Shown here piece by piece: positions 7,357 through 16,589 of a DNA stretch of 25,943 nt (positions are counted from its first letter, which is position 1; each line of letters starts with the position of its first letter). Source of the DNA: CBDTTW01 sp965363675 (GTDB lineage: Bacteria; Bacteroidota; Rhodothermia; Rhodothermales; DASSAV01). Below the pieces are notes generated by a model, which saw only the letters and a program-made list of their open reading frames with translations, was not told the origin of the DNA and searched no databases. The stretch spans positions 1-25,943 of the forward strand of contig CBDTTW010000019.1 in assembly GCA_965363675.1 (NCBI GenBank), in the 5' to 3' direction. The position numbers and the translations under genes were made by a program.

Positions 7357-7401
7357 GGCGGTAACGCGAGGTTTGCAGAGGTGAACGAGGGAGCCTTGAG
7401 G

Positions 7402-7408
7402 CAATATA
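7402..7408 (-). promoter_or_regulatory. possible -7/-10 element (TATATTG) for fucU-vanZ
   Basis: On the minus strand this reads TATATTG, identical to the element at the tRNA-Arg promoter, placed in the 57-base gap between the DUF92 gene and fucU. A matching -35 is not obvious, so the call depends on the identical motif and its position. Confidence 0.45.
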
Positions 7409-7413
7409 CGGCC

Positions 7414-8211
7414 CTACCGCATCCAGGCGGCCAGCCCCGCGCCGACGGCCGCCCCGACGAGCGTGCAGGCCGCGTTGACGCCGTCGTTGGTGAGCCAGGC
7501 GCGCCCGCCGACGAGCCGGTGCGGCCCCCCCGGCCCGGCGGCGCGTTCGGTGGGGCGGCCGCTTGCGTCGGCGTAGCGCGCCTGAAGCGTCGCGCCGAGC
7601 ACGCTGTCGGCGATGCTGCCGGCGGCGCCGGCTACGACGGTGCACGCGGCCGGCAGCCACGCCGGCCCCATCGGCGCCGAGGCCGACGCGCCCGCAAGCC
7701 CAACGGCAAGCGCTCCGGCGGCGCCGGCCAGCGTGCCCCACAGGCTCACGCCGCCTGAGGCGCCGGGAGGGACAGGCGCGCCGGTCAGGATGTGCCGGGG
7801 ACTGCCCGGCGCGAGCACGCCCAGCTCGGTGCCCCAGGTGTCGGCGGCGGCGGCGGCCAGCGCCCCCAGAAAGCCCGCGTACCACAGGTACGAAGGATAG
7901 AAGGCGTAGCCCAGCAGCAGCGCCCACGCCGCGCCGCCGTTGGCGAGCACCTGCCCGGCGTCGCGCGTGGCCCCCTTCGAGAAGCGCCGTTCGAGCGGCG
8001 CCTTGCGGCGGCGCCCGATGCGCGAGAGCAGGCTGGAGAGCGCAAAAAACACAACGGCCGGGGCCGCCCACGCGGCGCCGCCGAAAGCCAGCAGGCATGC
8101 CCCGAAGGCGCCGCCCGCCGCCGCGCCGCCCGGCGTGAGCAGCCGCAACCGCCACGCCGCCAGCCCGAAGGCTGCGCCCGCCGCCGCCCATAAAGCCGTA
8201 TGCTCCGGCAT
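7414..8211 (-). CDS. DUF92 family membrane protein (VTE6/phytyl-phosphate-kinase-like)
   Basis: A 265-residue, highly hydrophobic protein with about six membrane segments. The DUF92 core is clear: RFSKGATRDAGQVLANGG, then AAAAADTWGTELG, the SPRHILTGAPVPPGASGG segment and GSIADSVLGATLQARY, ending with LTNDGVNAACTLVGA. Plant and cyanobacterial members (VTE6) phosphorylate phytyl phosphate. In other bacteria the role is unknown, but a prenyl/polyprenyl phosphate kinase is plausible. I chose the ATG preceded by AAAAGGGTGAAA, which resembles a ribosome-binding site; a GTG two codons upstream is the alternative. It may be cotranscribed with the DUF5683-type gene 76-82 bases upstream. Confidence 0.88.
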   Translation of the reverse strand: MPEHTALWAAAGAAFGLAAWRLRLLTPGGAAAGGAFGACLLAFGGAAWAAPAVVFFALSSLLSRIGRRRKAPLERRFSKGATRDAGQVLANGGAAWALLLGYAFYPSYLWYAGFLGALAAAAADTWGTELGVLAPGSPRHILTGAPVPPGASGGVSLWGTLAGAAGALAVGLAGASASAPMGPAWLPAACTVVAGAAGSIADSVLGATLQARYADASGRPTERAAGPGGPHRLVGGRAWLTNDGVNAACTLVGAAVGAGLAAWMR

Positions 8212-8293
8212 TTTCACCCTTTTGATCTACGCGCCGGATCGCGGCGTCGTGGTTCGGCCTGAGCCCCTCGGGGCGGTCTTTCAGGGGGCGCCG

Positions 8294-9292
8294 TCAGAAC
8301 TGCGCGCTCAGGGCAAAGCCGGGGGCGAGACCGCCGCCGGGCTGCCGCTCCAGCGAGGCGCGCGTCTGCACCCGGTCGTTGTGCAGCTTGGCGAACACCG
8401 CCGCGTCGATGGCCGAGGCGATGTGGTTGACGACGATGAGCGCCGAAAGCCGCGACGCCTGCCGGAGCAGATCGTTGGCGGCGGCGTGATCGCGCGCGTA
8501 CGCGCGGAAGCGCCCCTGCACGTTGGGCTTGCCGCCGTCCGCGCCGGTGCGCTCGGGGTCGATGGCGGCGGCGATATACTGGCCCTCGGCGTCGCGCCAG
8601 GCGGGATAGTCCTCCCAGCCGGGGGCAAACTGGAAGTACTTGCCGATCAGCTCGTAGTACTGCTGCTCGCCGTGATAGGGCAGCTTGTGCGAGAACACGG
8701 CGCCCGTCTCGGGGTGGTACAGCCGGTCCTCGGCGGCGCGCATCTGGCTGAAGAACGTGCGCACACGCTGGTGCTCGTCGGCGCTCCAGGCTTCGGGGCG
8801 CGTGAAGTCGATGCCCTGGGGCGCCTCGATCACGGCGCGCGGCCGGTCGGGCAACCAGTCGCTGTAGTCTTGCAGCCACGCGGCGTAGCGGAGCGGGCTC
8901 CAGTGGGCGTGCGCGTACGCCTGATAGGCGTCTACGTCGTCGCGTCCGGCGCTGCGGCGGCCGGCGTACACGAGGATAACCGCCGCCTCCGCCCCCAGGA
9001 ACGCCGCCGTCTTGATCCACTGGCGGTTATACGCCTGCCCGGCGCCGGGGAGCGCCCCCGAGGCCAGCAGCGCCAGCGGCACGCTGCGCCCGGAGGCGCG
9101 CCGGGGCGCCGCCGGACCGGAAGCCGCCGCCAGACTGGAAACCTCCGCCTCGGGCGCCGCCAGCAGACGCGCGCGCAGCGCCGGAGCGCCGGGCGCCGTG
9201 GTGTCCGGGAGGGTCGTGGCCTCCGGGAAGGAAGCCCACGCCGAGGCGGCGGGCGCCATGAAAAGGCAGACGAGCAGGCAAACGCGCAGCAT
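8294..9292 (-). CDS. DUF5683-like exported protein
   Basis: A 332-residue protein with a signal peptide (MLRVCLLVCLFMAPAASAWA). Residues about 70-110 resemble DUF5683: PLALLASGALPGAGQAYNRQ, followed by a hydrophobic helix FLGAEAAVILVYAG. The middle part is soluble and rich in Tyr and Trp (for example HGEQQYYELIGKYFQFAPG). A second hydrophobic helix near residue 285 (SALIVVNHIASAIDAAVF) matches the closing segment of these proteins, which are common in Bacteroidota and of unknown function. The gene lies 37 bases downstream of the TlpA-like gene, with a probable terminator between them. Confidence 0.75.
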   Translation of the reverse strand: MLRVCLLVCLFMAPAASAWASFPEATTLPDTTAPGAPALRARLLAAPEAEVSSLAAASGPAAPRRASGRSVPLALLASGALPGAGQAYNRQWIKTAAFLGAEAAVILVYAGRRSAGRDDVDAYQAYAHAHWSPLRYAAWLQDYSDWLPDRPRAVIEAPQGIDFTRPEAWSADEHQRVRTFFSQMRAAEDRLYHPETGAVFSHKLPYHGEQQYYELIGKYFQFAPGWEDYPAWRDAEGQYIAAAIDPERTGADGGKPNVQGRFRAYARDHAAANDLLRQASRLSALIVVNHIASAIDAAVFAKLHNDRVQTRASLERQPGGGLAPGFALSAQF

Positions 9293-9313
9293 GGCGAAGC
9301 GGTCTAGAGCAAA

Positions 9314-9350
9314 GAAAAAACAGCGCCGGCTACGAGTTCAGCAGCGGCGC
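9314..9350 (-). terminator. possible intrinsic terminator at the end of the TlpA-like gene
   Basis: On the minus strand GCGCCG and CGGCGC form a six-base-pair GC stem that brackets the stop codon, extendable by two pairs with one bulge. It is followed directly by TGTTTTTTCTTT. The loop is long, so termination may be partial. If real, it ends the porU-to-tlpA transcript. Confidence 0.5.
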
Positions 9351-9992
9351 AAGGGCGGCCTCGAACGAGCGGTAGCTGCCCGCGCCGTAGATGATGTCGC
9401 GGATGACGCCCTCGGCGTCGATGAGGAACGTCGTCGGGCGCATCTCCAGCATGCGAATGTAGGGCTGCGGGAGCGTCGTCGGATCGGTCAGGTAGCCGCT
9501 CTGGGCGGGCAGCGAGCCTTCGGCCGCAAAGCGCAGGATGTCGGCGGGCGGCTCGTCCGAGACGACGAGCACGACGAGGCCCCGGTCGGCGTAGGCCGCC
9601 TCCAGGCGCTTCAGGTCGGGCATTTCGGCGCGGCAGGGGGCGCACCAGGTGGCCCAGAAGTTGAGCAGCACCGTCTTGCCCCGGTACGCGTCGAGCGCGC
9701 GTTCTTCGCCGGAGGCGACCATGCGGAAGCGCAACGCCGGGGCCGGCTTGCCTAGATCCGCCGGATCGGCCGTCGGGGCGGCGGCCAGGCCGGGCGCGGC
9801 GCCGTCGCCGCCGGAGGCCACCACGGCGGCCGTGAATGCGGAGACCGCCACGAGCACGCCGAGCGTCGCGGCCACCCATTCGGCCGCGCCCCAGCGCGCC
9901 GGGCCTCCCCGAGGGGCGACCATCCGGTAGACGAGCGCGCCCGCGCCCAGGATGATCGCGGCGGAGAGACCGTAGAGCAAAAGCGGATTCAT
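9330..9992 (-). CDS. TlpA-like membrane-anchored thioredoxin-fold protein
   Basis: A 220-residue thiol-disulfide oxidoreductase of the TlpA/ResA/DsbE group, which reduces disulfides or supports protein folding in the periplasm. Two hydrophobic segments (about 4-24 and 39-60) anchor it. The thioredoxin domain starts near residue 80. Its active site is FWATWCAPC with Cys117 and Cys120, and the cis-proline loop is MRPTTFLID. The start ATG follows the stop of the zincin-propeller-barrel gene by 8 bases, so it belongs to the porU operon and may serve disulfide handling for exported partners. The frame is open far upstream, but that part is a shadow of the neighbouring gene. Confidence 0.92.
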   Translation of the reverse strand: MNPLLLYGLSAAIILGAGALVYRMVAPRGGPARWGAAEWVAATLGVLVAVSAFTAAVVASGGDGAAPGLAAAPTADPADLGKPAPALRFRMVASGEERALDAYRGKTVLLNFWATWCAPCRAEMPDLKRLEAAYADRGLVVLVVSDEPPADILRFAAEGSLPAQSGYLTDPTTLPQPYIRMLEMRPTTFLIDAEGVIRDIIYGAGSYRSFEAALAPLLNS

Positions 9993-10000
9993 GGAGCGCC

Positions 10001-13000
10001 TCAGGGGTCGAACGAGAACAATACGCCGAAGTGCCACTGCATTTCGCGGCCGTAGGGCGCCGAGGCGGCCCCGTCCGGCCCCACCAGGCCGTCGTCGAAG
10101 GCGACCCGGAAGCGGTCGAGGCCGTAGGTCCCGCTCACGAAGACGGCCGTCGGCAGCAGGTAGTACGAGCCCAGCCCGAGGCGCAGTTCCGCGCCTACGT
10201 CCTTGCGCACCGGCCCCAAGTCCGCGAGCGACCCACTGCCGGCCGCCGCCGCGTCGGCGTAGAGGCGGCCGTAGAGCTTGTCGATGTAGGTAAAGAGCAC
10301 CTGCCGCCCCACGTTCGGCAGAATCGGGAAGCCGTAGCCCACCTGCGCCCACGCCGCCTCGTTGCCGCCGAGCGCGTAGAACGGGTAGCCGCGCGCGCCC
10401 ACCAGGCCGCCTACATAGTCGTTGTAGAAGTCGTCCACGGCGCCGCCCAGGATCGTTGTGGCGCGCCCCCGGAGCGTCAGGCCGTGCGATCCGCCGAGCG
10501 GCGCCCCGGGCAGCTTCCAGCCGATGCGGGCGTCGAGCGAAACGCGGTGGTTGCGCGCCTCCTCGTAGACCGGCTGCAAAATCCCGTTCTCCACGTCGAA
10601 GCGGTCGAGCAGGCGGCCCGGCTCGTACTCCCAACTTGCCTCGACGCGCAGCCCCCGGGGCGCCACGTCAGCGTTGCGATACGGGCGCGCGCCCTCGAAG
10701 TACGCCGTGGCATGCACCGCGCGCCCCACGAAGTAGCGCGACGACGACTCGGGGATCGACTGGTTGGACTCGCGCGAGAAGAACCGCTCGGTCGTGACGC
10801 GGTACGGGCTGTAGCGCCAGCCCGCCTCCAGCAGGAGCGCCCGCGTCAGCTTGCTGCGCAGCGCCAGATCGACCTGCCACAGGCTGTACGACAAATCGGC
10901 GTGGGTCGTCTCGGGGTAGCACGCCGTGCACGGGAACTCCTCGATGGCAAGCCCCTGCGCCACGTTGCGCCGGATGTTGAACAGCTCCAGGCTGACCTGC
11001 GGCGACCACCGTTGCGGGAAGATGCCGAAGCCTTTGCGGTACTCGAAGTTGACGAACAGATCGCGCTCCAGCCCCAGCAGGTGCGAGGGCGCAAAATAGC
11101 CGCCGAGCGAGCCCGCTTCGCGCGAGGCGGGGGCCGCCATGATGCCGCCGAAGAACGTAAGCCCCTCCAGGATCTCGCGCGAGCTGACGTAGACGCCCGC
11201 CTTCGTGTTGCGCAGCAGCGTCTCGGCGGCTCCCCGGCGGCCCAGCGACGCGTCGAGGCGGCTGCGCGCGCGCGAAACGTACTGGTCCAGCCGCACGACG
11301 GGATAAAAGCTGAAGGCCGTAAACAGACTCCGGTAGCGGCGGATCGGCGCGGCGCCGACGGGCGCGACCGGCGCCGACGGAGGGCCGTCGGGCAGGGTTT
11401 CGCGGTGGGTGGTGGGGGCCAGGCCCTCCCCCGTCAGCGGCTGCACGTCGGTGTCGTCGAAGGCGGCGAGCGTGGCCCACGGCTCGCCCTGGGCGGGGTC
11501 GAGTTCAGCCTTCTGGAGCACCGCCGGGGGGTGGTACGTCCAGGACGTGTCGGCGGCGAGCGGCGCGGGGCGCGCCAGCAAAGCGATTTTGTAGCCCTCG
11601 CTCTCGAAGCGCGCAAACGCGAGGCGCCCGCCCGGCCCGGCGTCCGGCATGAAGGCGCCGCCGACCACGTTGGTAAGCTGCTCCGGGGCCGCCTCCGGCC
11701 GGTCCGTGGGCAGGCGGTACAGGTTGAAGATGCCGCTCTGGTCCGAGGCGTAGTAAAGCGCGGCGCCGTCGGGGGAGAACGCGGGCGAGCGCTCGTCGCT
11801 CTCGGTGGCGCGCACCGCTTCGAGGCCCGAGCCGTCCGGGCGCACGCGGTACAGGTCGCGGCCCCGGCGCGCCGACCGGGCGAAGTAGATGTACGCGCCG
11901 TCCGGGCGCCACGCCGGATCGCTGACCTGCCCGCCGTCCTGGAAGCGCGTCACGGCCTCATAGCGGCCGTCGGCGCGGTGAAGCACGTACAAATTGGTTG
12001 TGCCGTCGTGCTGGCGCACGAAGGCGATGCGCTCCCCGTCCGGAGCGTACGCCGGCGAGGAGGCGCGCAGGTGCGTCGTAAGGCGCGTCTTGCGGCGCGT
12101 CGCCAGGTCGATCTCGTACAGATCGTCGTAGTAATAGCCGTACTTGGTATCCTTCGTAAGCGCGTACGCCAGGGCCGCCCCATCCGGGCGCCACGCGATC
12201 CCGCCGCTGACGCTGCGTTGCAGGCGGTGGCCCATCGAGCAGGTGTAGGCCGCCGCCGGAGCCGCGTCGTCGCCCTCGTCCAGGCGCGCCGTCTCGCCGG
12301 TCGCCAGGTCGCGGACGTAGAGGGCTACGCGGCTGTAGTCCTCGCCCCGGTTGGAGACGTAGGCCAGGCGCGCCCCGTCCGGGGAGAGGCGGGGGTAGAA
12401 GTTCTGGAAGCCCTCCGCCTCGACGAGTTCGCCGCCGACCTCGGCGGCCCGAATGGCGCGGGCGCCGGCCGCGTAGCCTTCGCGCAGGCGGCCCATCCAG
12501 TCGTCATAGACGGCGCCGCCCGAGCGCCCGGTGGCGGCCTTGATGGCCGCCTGCACGTTCCAGGCTCCCGGCCGCGAGAGCGCCTCGCTGATGCGCCGCA
12601 GCACGTCCTCGCCGTAGGTCTGCGCCAGGTAGCGCGTAAAGGCGTAGCCGTGGTTGTACACGCCCTCGCGCAGCAGGCTCGTGTGCGAGTAGAAGCCCCC
12701 CATCTCGTCGAGCGACATTTCCTGCCCGGCGAGCACGCGCATCCGGAGGAACATGTCCCGGTGGGCGTCCCACGCGTCGTAGTGCAAACCAGCGCGCTGG
12801 TACTGCGCCGTGCCCTCGGCCAGCCACGCCGGGTTGTTCAGCATCGGAATGGGGTAGGTCATGATGCCGTTCGGGTAGCCGTAGAGCACGTCCGGGCGCT
12901 TCACGTCCTCGTAGTGCAGCCATTGCAGATACACGAACGGCAGGCGGCGGTTCGTGCGCATCGTTTTCTGCACCTGCACGATGTGCGTGAACTCGTGCGT

Positions 13001-13414
13001 GATGACGTTGCGCAGCCAGTTGTGATCGCCGCGCAAGGGCGAGTCCAGGGCGGGGGCCCAGATTTCGATTTTGTTGTCGAAGAAGTAGGCGGCGCCGTTC
13101 GAGTAGTCCTCGTAGTCCTTCAGCACGAACGACACGCGCCCGTCGGGCTCGTGGTCGTACAGCGCGGTGATCGGGCCGTAGATCTCCTCGGCGATGCGGG
13201 CCACCACCTGCGCCGTGCGGCTGCTGCCCTCGCCCGACGAGTCGGCGTGAAAGACCACGTTGAAATGGGGCGTTGTGAGGGTATACCAGTCCAGGCCGGG
13301 GCGCGGGTAATCATAGAGCGCAGGCGAGACCTGGGCCGCCGCCGGGAGGGCGAGCGCGCACAGGAAGGCGAAAAGCGCCGGGCGGAGCCGCGAGAACTGC
13401 CGTATGCTGCGCAT
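10001..13414 (-). CDS. zincin-type peptidase / TolB-like propeller / outer-membrane barrel fusion protein
   Basis: A 1137-residue exported protein (signal peptide about 1-27, ending ALPAAAQ). The N-terminal domain (about 42-320) is a gluzincin of the peptidase-MA kind: zinc motif HEFTH at 140-144, and WLAEGTAQY with Glu200 as the likely third ligand. Residues about 335-615 hold TolB/PD40 propeller repeats, each with an SPDG or RPDG turn (for example FSPDGAALYYASDQSG). The C-terminal third is a beta barrel; GARGYPFYALGG (1006-1017) resembles the Omp85 loop-6 (V/I)RG(Y/F) motif. It probably sits in the outer membrane with its protease domain periplasmic or surface-exposed. Its ATG overlaps the stop of the M6-like gene by one base. 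The frame is open to 13615, but that is a shadow. Confidence 0.88.
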   Translation of the reverse strand: MRSIRQFSRLRPALFAFLCALALPAAAQVSPALYDYPRPGLDWYTLTTPHFNVVFHADSSGEGSSRTAQVVARIAEEIYGPITALYDHEPDGRVSFVLKDYEDYSNGAAYFFDNKIEIWAPALDSPLRGDHNWLRNVITHEFTHIVQVQKTMRTNRRLPFVYLQWLHYEDVKRPDVLYGYPNGIMTYPIPMLNNPAWLAEGTAQYQRAGLHYDAWDAHRDMFLRMRVLAGQEMSLDEMGGFYSHTSLLREGVYNHGYAFTRYLAQTYGEDVLRRISEALSRPGAWNVQAAIKAATGRSGGAVYDDWMGRLREGYAAGARAIRAAEVGGELVEAEGFQNFYPRLSPDGARLAYVSNRGEDYSRVALYVRDLATGETARLDEGDDAAPAAAYTCSMGHRLQRSVSGGIAWRPDGAALAYALTKDTKYGYYYDDLYEIDLATRRKTRLTTHLRASSPAYAPDGERIAFVRQHDGTTNLYVLHRADGRYEAVTRFQDGGQVSDPAWRPDGAYIYFARSARRGRDLYRVRPDGSGLEAVRATESDERSPAFSPDGAALYYASDQSGIFNLYRLPTDRPEAAPEQLTNVVGGAFMPDAGPGGRLAFARFESEGYKIALLARPAPLAADTSWTYHPPAVLQKAELDPAQGEPWATLAAFDDTDVQPLTGEGLAPTTHRETLPDGPPSAPVAPVGAAPIRRYRSLFTAFSFYPVVRLDQYVSRARSRLDASLGRRGAAETLLRNTKAGVYVSSREILEGLTFFGGIMAAPASREAGSLGGYFAPSHLLGLERDLFVNFEYRKGFGIFPQRWSPQVSLELFNIRRNVAQGLAIEEFPCTACYPETTHADLSYSLWQVDLALRSKLTRALLLEAGWRYSPYRVTTERFFSRESNQSIPESSSRYFVGRAVHATAYFEGARPYRNADVAPRGLRVEASWEYEPGRLLDRFDVENGILQPVYEEARNHRVSLDARIGWKLPGAPLGGSHGLTLRGRATTILGGAVDDFYNDYVGGLVGARGYPFYALGGNEAAWAQVGYGFPILPNVGRQVLFTYIDKLYGRLYADAAAAGSGSLADLGPVRKDVGAELRLGLGSYYLLPTAVFVSGTYGLDRFRVAFDDGLVGPDGAASAPYGREMQWHFGVLFSFDP

Positions 13415-16400
13415 CACCACACCACCGCCATTTTGATGAGCCTGGTTTCCTTCCGCCCCGACGCCGCCGTCGCCGCGACGCGCGCGAAGTAGAGGCCGCT
13501 GGGGGCCGCCGTGCGCCAGAGCACCTCGCCGGGAATGCCGGGCTCGGCCGCGTCCACGCGGAGGCGGTCGATGAGGCTGCCGGCGGCGTCTATGATCGTG
13601 ATTTCGAGGGTGCACGCCTCAGCGCAAAGGTAGCGGAGGTGCGTTTCGCCGCCCCGGATCGGGTTGGGCCAGTTGTAGGTGTCGGCGGCCGAGAGCAGCG
13701 CCCCGCCCGCCGGGTCCGCCGGCCCCGCCGCGACGGCATGGCTGCGGTTCTGCGCGTCGCCCTGCGCCTGCGACCACAGGGGCGTCGGCGCCTCGACGAG
13801 CCGCCATGCGCGCACCTGCCCCTCGGCGCCGAGGGCGACGATGCGGCGGCCCGCCACGAGCAGCCCCGCCCCGAGGTAGCGGCCCGCCGCCAGCGGAAAC
13901 CCCGTCGCCTCGGCCGCGCCCTGCCCCATCCGGAGGCCATGCACCGCGCCCTCGGCGTCCGCCACGATGAGCGTCGGCAGGGCGTCGGCGGAGAGGCGCA
14001 CCGCGAGGATCGGCCCGGCCGCCGGCGCCGGCAGCGCCTTCGGGAAGCCCGCCGCCGGCGCCCCCGACTGCTCGTACGCCGCAAGCTGCGCCCCCTCCGG
14101 CGCGACGATCTCCAGGTATCCGTCGGCGTCCACGTCGGCCAGGATCGGCTGCGCCTCCGGCGTGTAGCGGCCTGCGGCCAGGCTGCGCACGGCGCCTCCC
14201 GGCGCCAGCAGCAGCACCTCGCGCCGCGCCGGAAGGGCGACCATCGCCAGGCGCCCCGTCTGGTCGTCGCCCGTGGCGACGGCGCCCACGGCCTCGTCGG
14301 CGCGAAGGGCAAGCGGCCAGCGCGCGCCCCCGCCACCTCGGCGCGGTCGCGCGCCACGACGAGCAGCTTGTCCTCGCCGGTCACGGCCAGCCCGAGCGGC
14401 TCGCCCGCAAAGTCTACGCGGGTGAGCCCTGCTTCCGGGGTCGCGCGAAAAAGGCCGGCGCCCGTTCCGCGCACGCCGACGTACAGCACGTCCTGCCCGG
14501 CCTCCTGCGCCGCCGCGAGCGTCGCCCCGGCGGCTCCGGCGGCCTCGGGCAGCGCGTAGCGCCGCACGCCGGGCGCGCCGAGGCCCTCGGCCAGCGACGC
14601 CACGGGCGCAAACACCAGTTGGGGCGCCGCCCCGGCCGTTTCACGGACCAGCAGGGCCAGCACATCGCCGGAGGCGCGGCGCAAACGGGCGGGCTTGCCG
14701 AGCGTTTCGAGCGGCGCCTGCCAGACGACGGCCCCTGCTTCGCGCAGCAGCCAGATGCCGTAACCGCCGCCGGCCGCCGGGCCGTAGATGAGCGTCGCCC
14801 CCGGCAGCGCCGCCGACGCGGCATCCACGGCGGCGCTGCGGGCGTCGAAACGCGCGGGCAGGTCGGCCTCCAGGTCGGGGGCGGCGCCCGGCTCGGCTGC
14901 GCGCGCATAGGTGAAATGCATCGTGGGGCCGGGCGGCGAAAACCCGTCGAGCGCGATGAAGCTCGGGCCGCCGCTGTTGGCGCGGCTGCTCGGCGTGGTG
15001 TCCGGCCCGAAACGGTTGCGGTAGAGCTGCACCACGCGCCCGCCGAGCGTCTCGACCGAGGCGGGGTTGCCCTCGTAAAAGTAGTCGAACGGCGTGCCCA
15101 GGTGGAAGCTCGGGCCGAACTGCCCGCCGCTCGGGAAGCCGATGTCCTGCGCGCCGTCGGCCTCCTCCAGGTCGAGCGCGCGCCGCTGCGGGTCGGCGTT
15201 GACGCGGTTCTCGGGCAGCCCGGCCTCCAGGCGGCGCTCGTCCACGTGCCAGATCAGGATGCCGCCGTTGAGGTCCCGGCGCTGCGCATCGGCGCCGCCG
15301 GGCAGCGCCCAGTCGTAGTTGTCGGCTTCGACGACCACGCCCCCAGGGAAGCCGCTGATGTCGTCGCGGGTGAACGTGCTGTCGGTGTTGCGGCTCCGAA
15401 ACTCGGTGATGCGGCCGTCGCGGTAGACCTGCAGGCGCAGGCCGTCGCCTTCGGGGTCGCGGTAGCGGTTCTCGACCAGGAAGTACTCGCCGGGCGCGAT
15501 GTCTATGCGGGCCGCCTCGGCGCCGGGGCCGGCTACGGCCCCGAGCGTGGCCGGGCCTTCGCGCAGCACGGTCGGGCGCGTCCAGCCGAGAAAGGCGCGC
15601 GTCCAGGCGTCGGGCTCCGGCGGAAACAGGCCGTTGTAGGCGAAGATGCCGAGCGGGTCCATCGGGCTGAACGGCCCGACGGCGCTTTCGCCCGTGCGCG
15701 TATCGTACAAGTCCGGCACGCCGAGGTAGTTGAAGAACGAAGCCGCCAGCAGGCCGTTGATCGAGAACTCGGCCAGAAACGGCTCCTCGGTGATGAAGTT
15801 GACGCCCCGGCGCGTCTCCGTGCGCGGCAGCACGATGCCCTCGCGCACGGGCAGCCCTTTGAAGCGCGCCCCGGCGGCGCCCAGCCGCGCCAGCGCCTCG
15901 CGGCTGAAGTACAGCGAGGGCAAGTCCTCGGGCGTCCGGTCGAGCGTGGTGCCCGTCAGTTCGATGTCGCGCCCGACGCCGGCGTGGAAAATCACGAACG
16001 CCGTGCGCTCGGGGTCGAAGCCCGACACGTCGAGCGCGCTCCGGGCGTCGGCGAGCGCCCAGGCGTCGCGCACGAGCGCCGCCAGCTTTTGCAGCTCGGC
16101 GTCGGCGTCGGCGTTGCGGCCGGTGGGGCTGTAGGCCGACATCGGACGGGGCAGGCGCACCACCTCGGGGAGGAGGTGCGTCGTCAGGCGCGTACGCCCC
16201 TCCGAGACGCGGGCCACGTAGCGCTCCAGAAACGCCAGGTGCGCCCCGAAGTAGCCGGCGTCGTGCGGCAGCGGGTCCACCTTCGGCGAGAGGCCGCCGT
16301 AGAGGTCGCCCGAGAACAAGCCGTCGCCCGTGGTGAAGCGCGTCGTGTCGGGGGCGAACTCGACGCGCAGCGCCACCACATCGTAATGCGGCGCCGCCGG

Positions 16401-16571
16401 GCGCGAGACCTCGGCCGGCCCCGCCGCCGCAGCGCGGGCGCGAAAGCCGGCCATGCCCGGCTGCGCCTGTGCGCCCGCGCCGCAGAGCGCCCACACGAGC
16501 GCGGCGCACAGCGCGCCGGAGGCCCGCCCGCCCCAACGGCCGGCGAGCCTCAGCGGGCGCCGCGACGGCAT
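13414..16571 (-). CDS. M6-peptidase-like secreted protein with FG-GAP-like repeats and type IX sorting domain, frameshifted
   Basis: Two overlapping frames together make one gene: 14320-16571 encodes the N-terminal part and about 13414-14330 the C-terminal part. Repairing one base gives about 1052 residues. Order: signal peptide (about 1-37); M6 (immune-inhibitor-A-like) region, with VIFHAGVGRDIELTG, the YLGVPDLYDT segment and FSPMDPLGIFAYNGLFPPEP; a beta-rich middle; an FG-GAP-like stretch (ILADVDADGYLEIVAPEG); and a type IX type-A sorting domain beginning YNWPNPIRGGETHL and ending RLIKMAVVW. The zinc motif expected before YLGVPDLYD is ASFFN instead of HExxH, so the protein is probably not a protease. 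The frameshift lies at a run of five G. I chose the ATG at 16571 over a TTG at 16583. The gene follows porV by 18 bases. Confidence 0.82.
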
Positions 16572-16589
16572 CACGTCGTCCAAAATCGC

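Noticed and set aside
10031..13492. A plus-strand open frame of about 1153 codons antisense to the zincin-propeller-barrel gene
   Set aside because: It has the same shadow composition (Arg, Gln, His, Val-rich), while the minus strand encodes clear domains.
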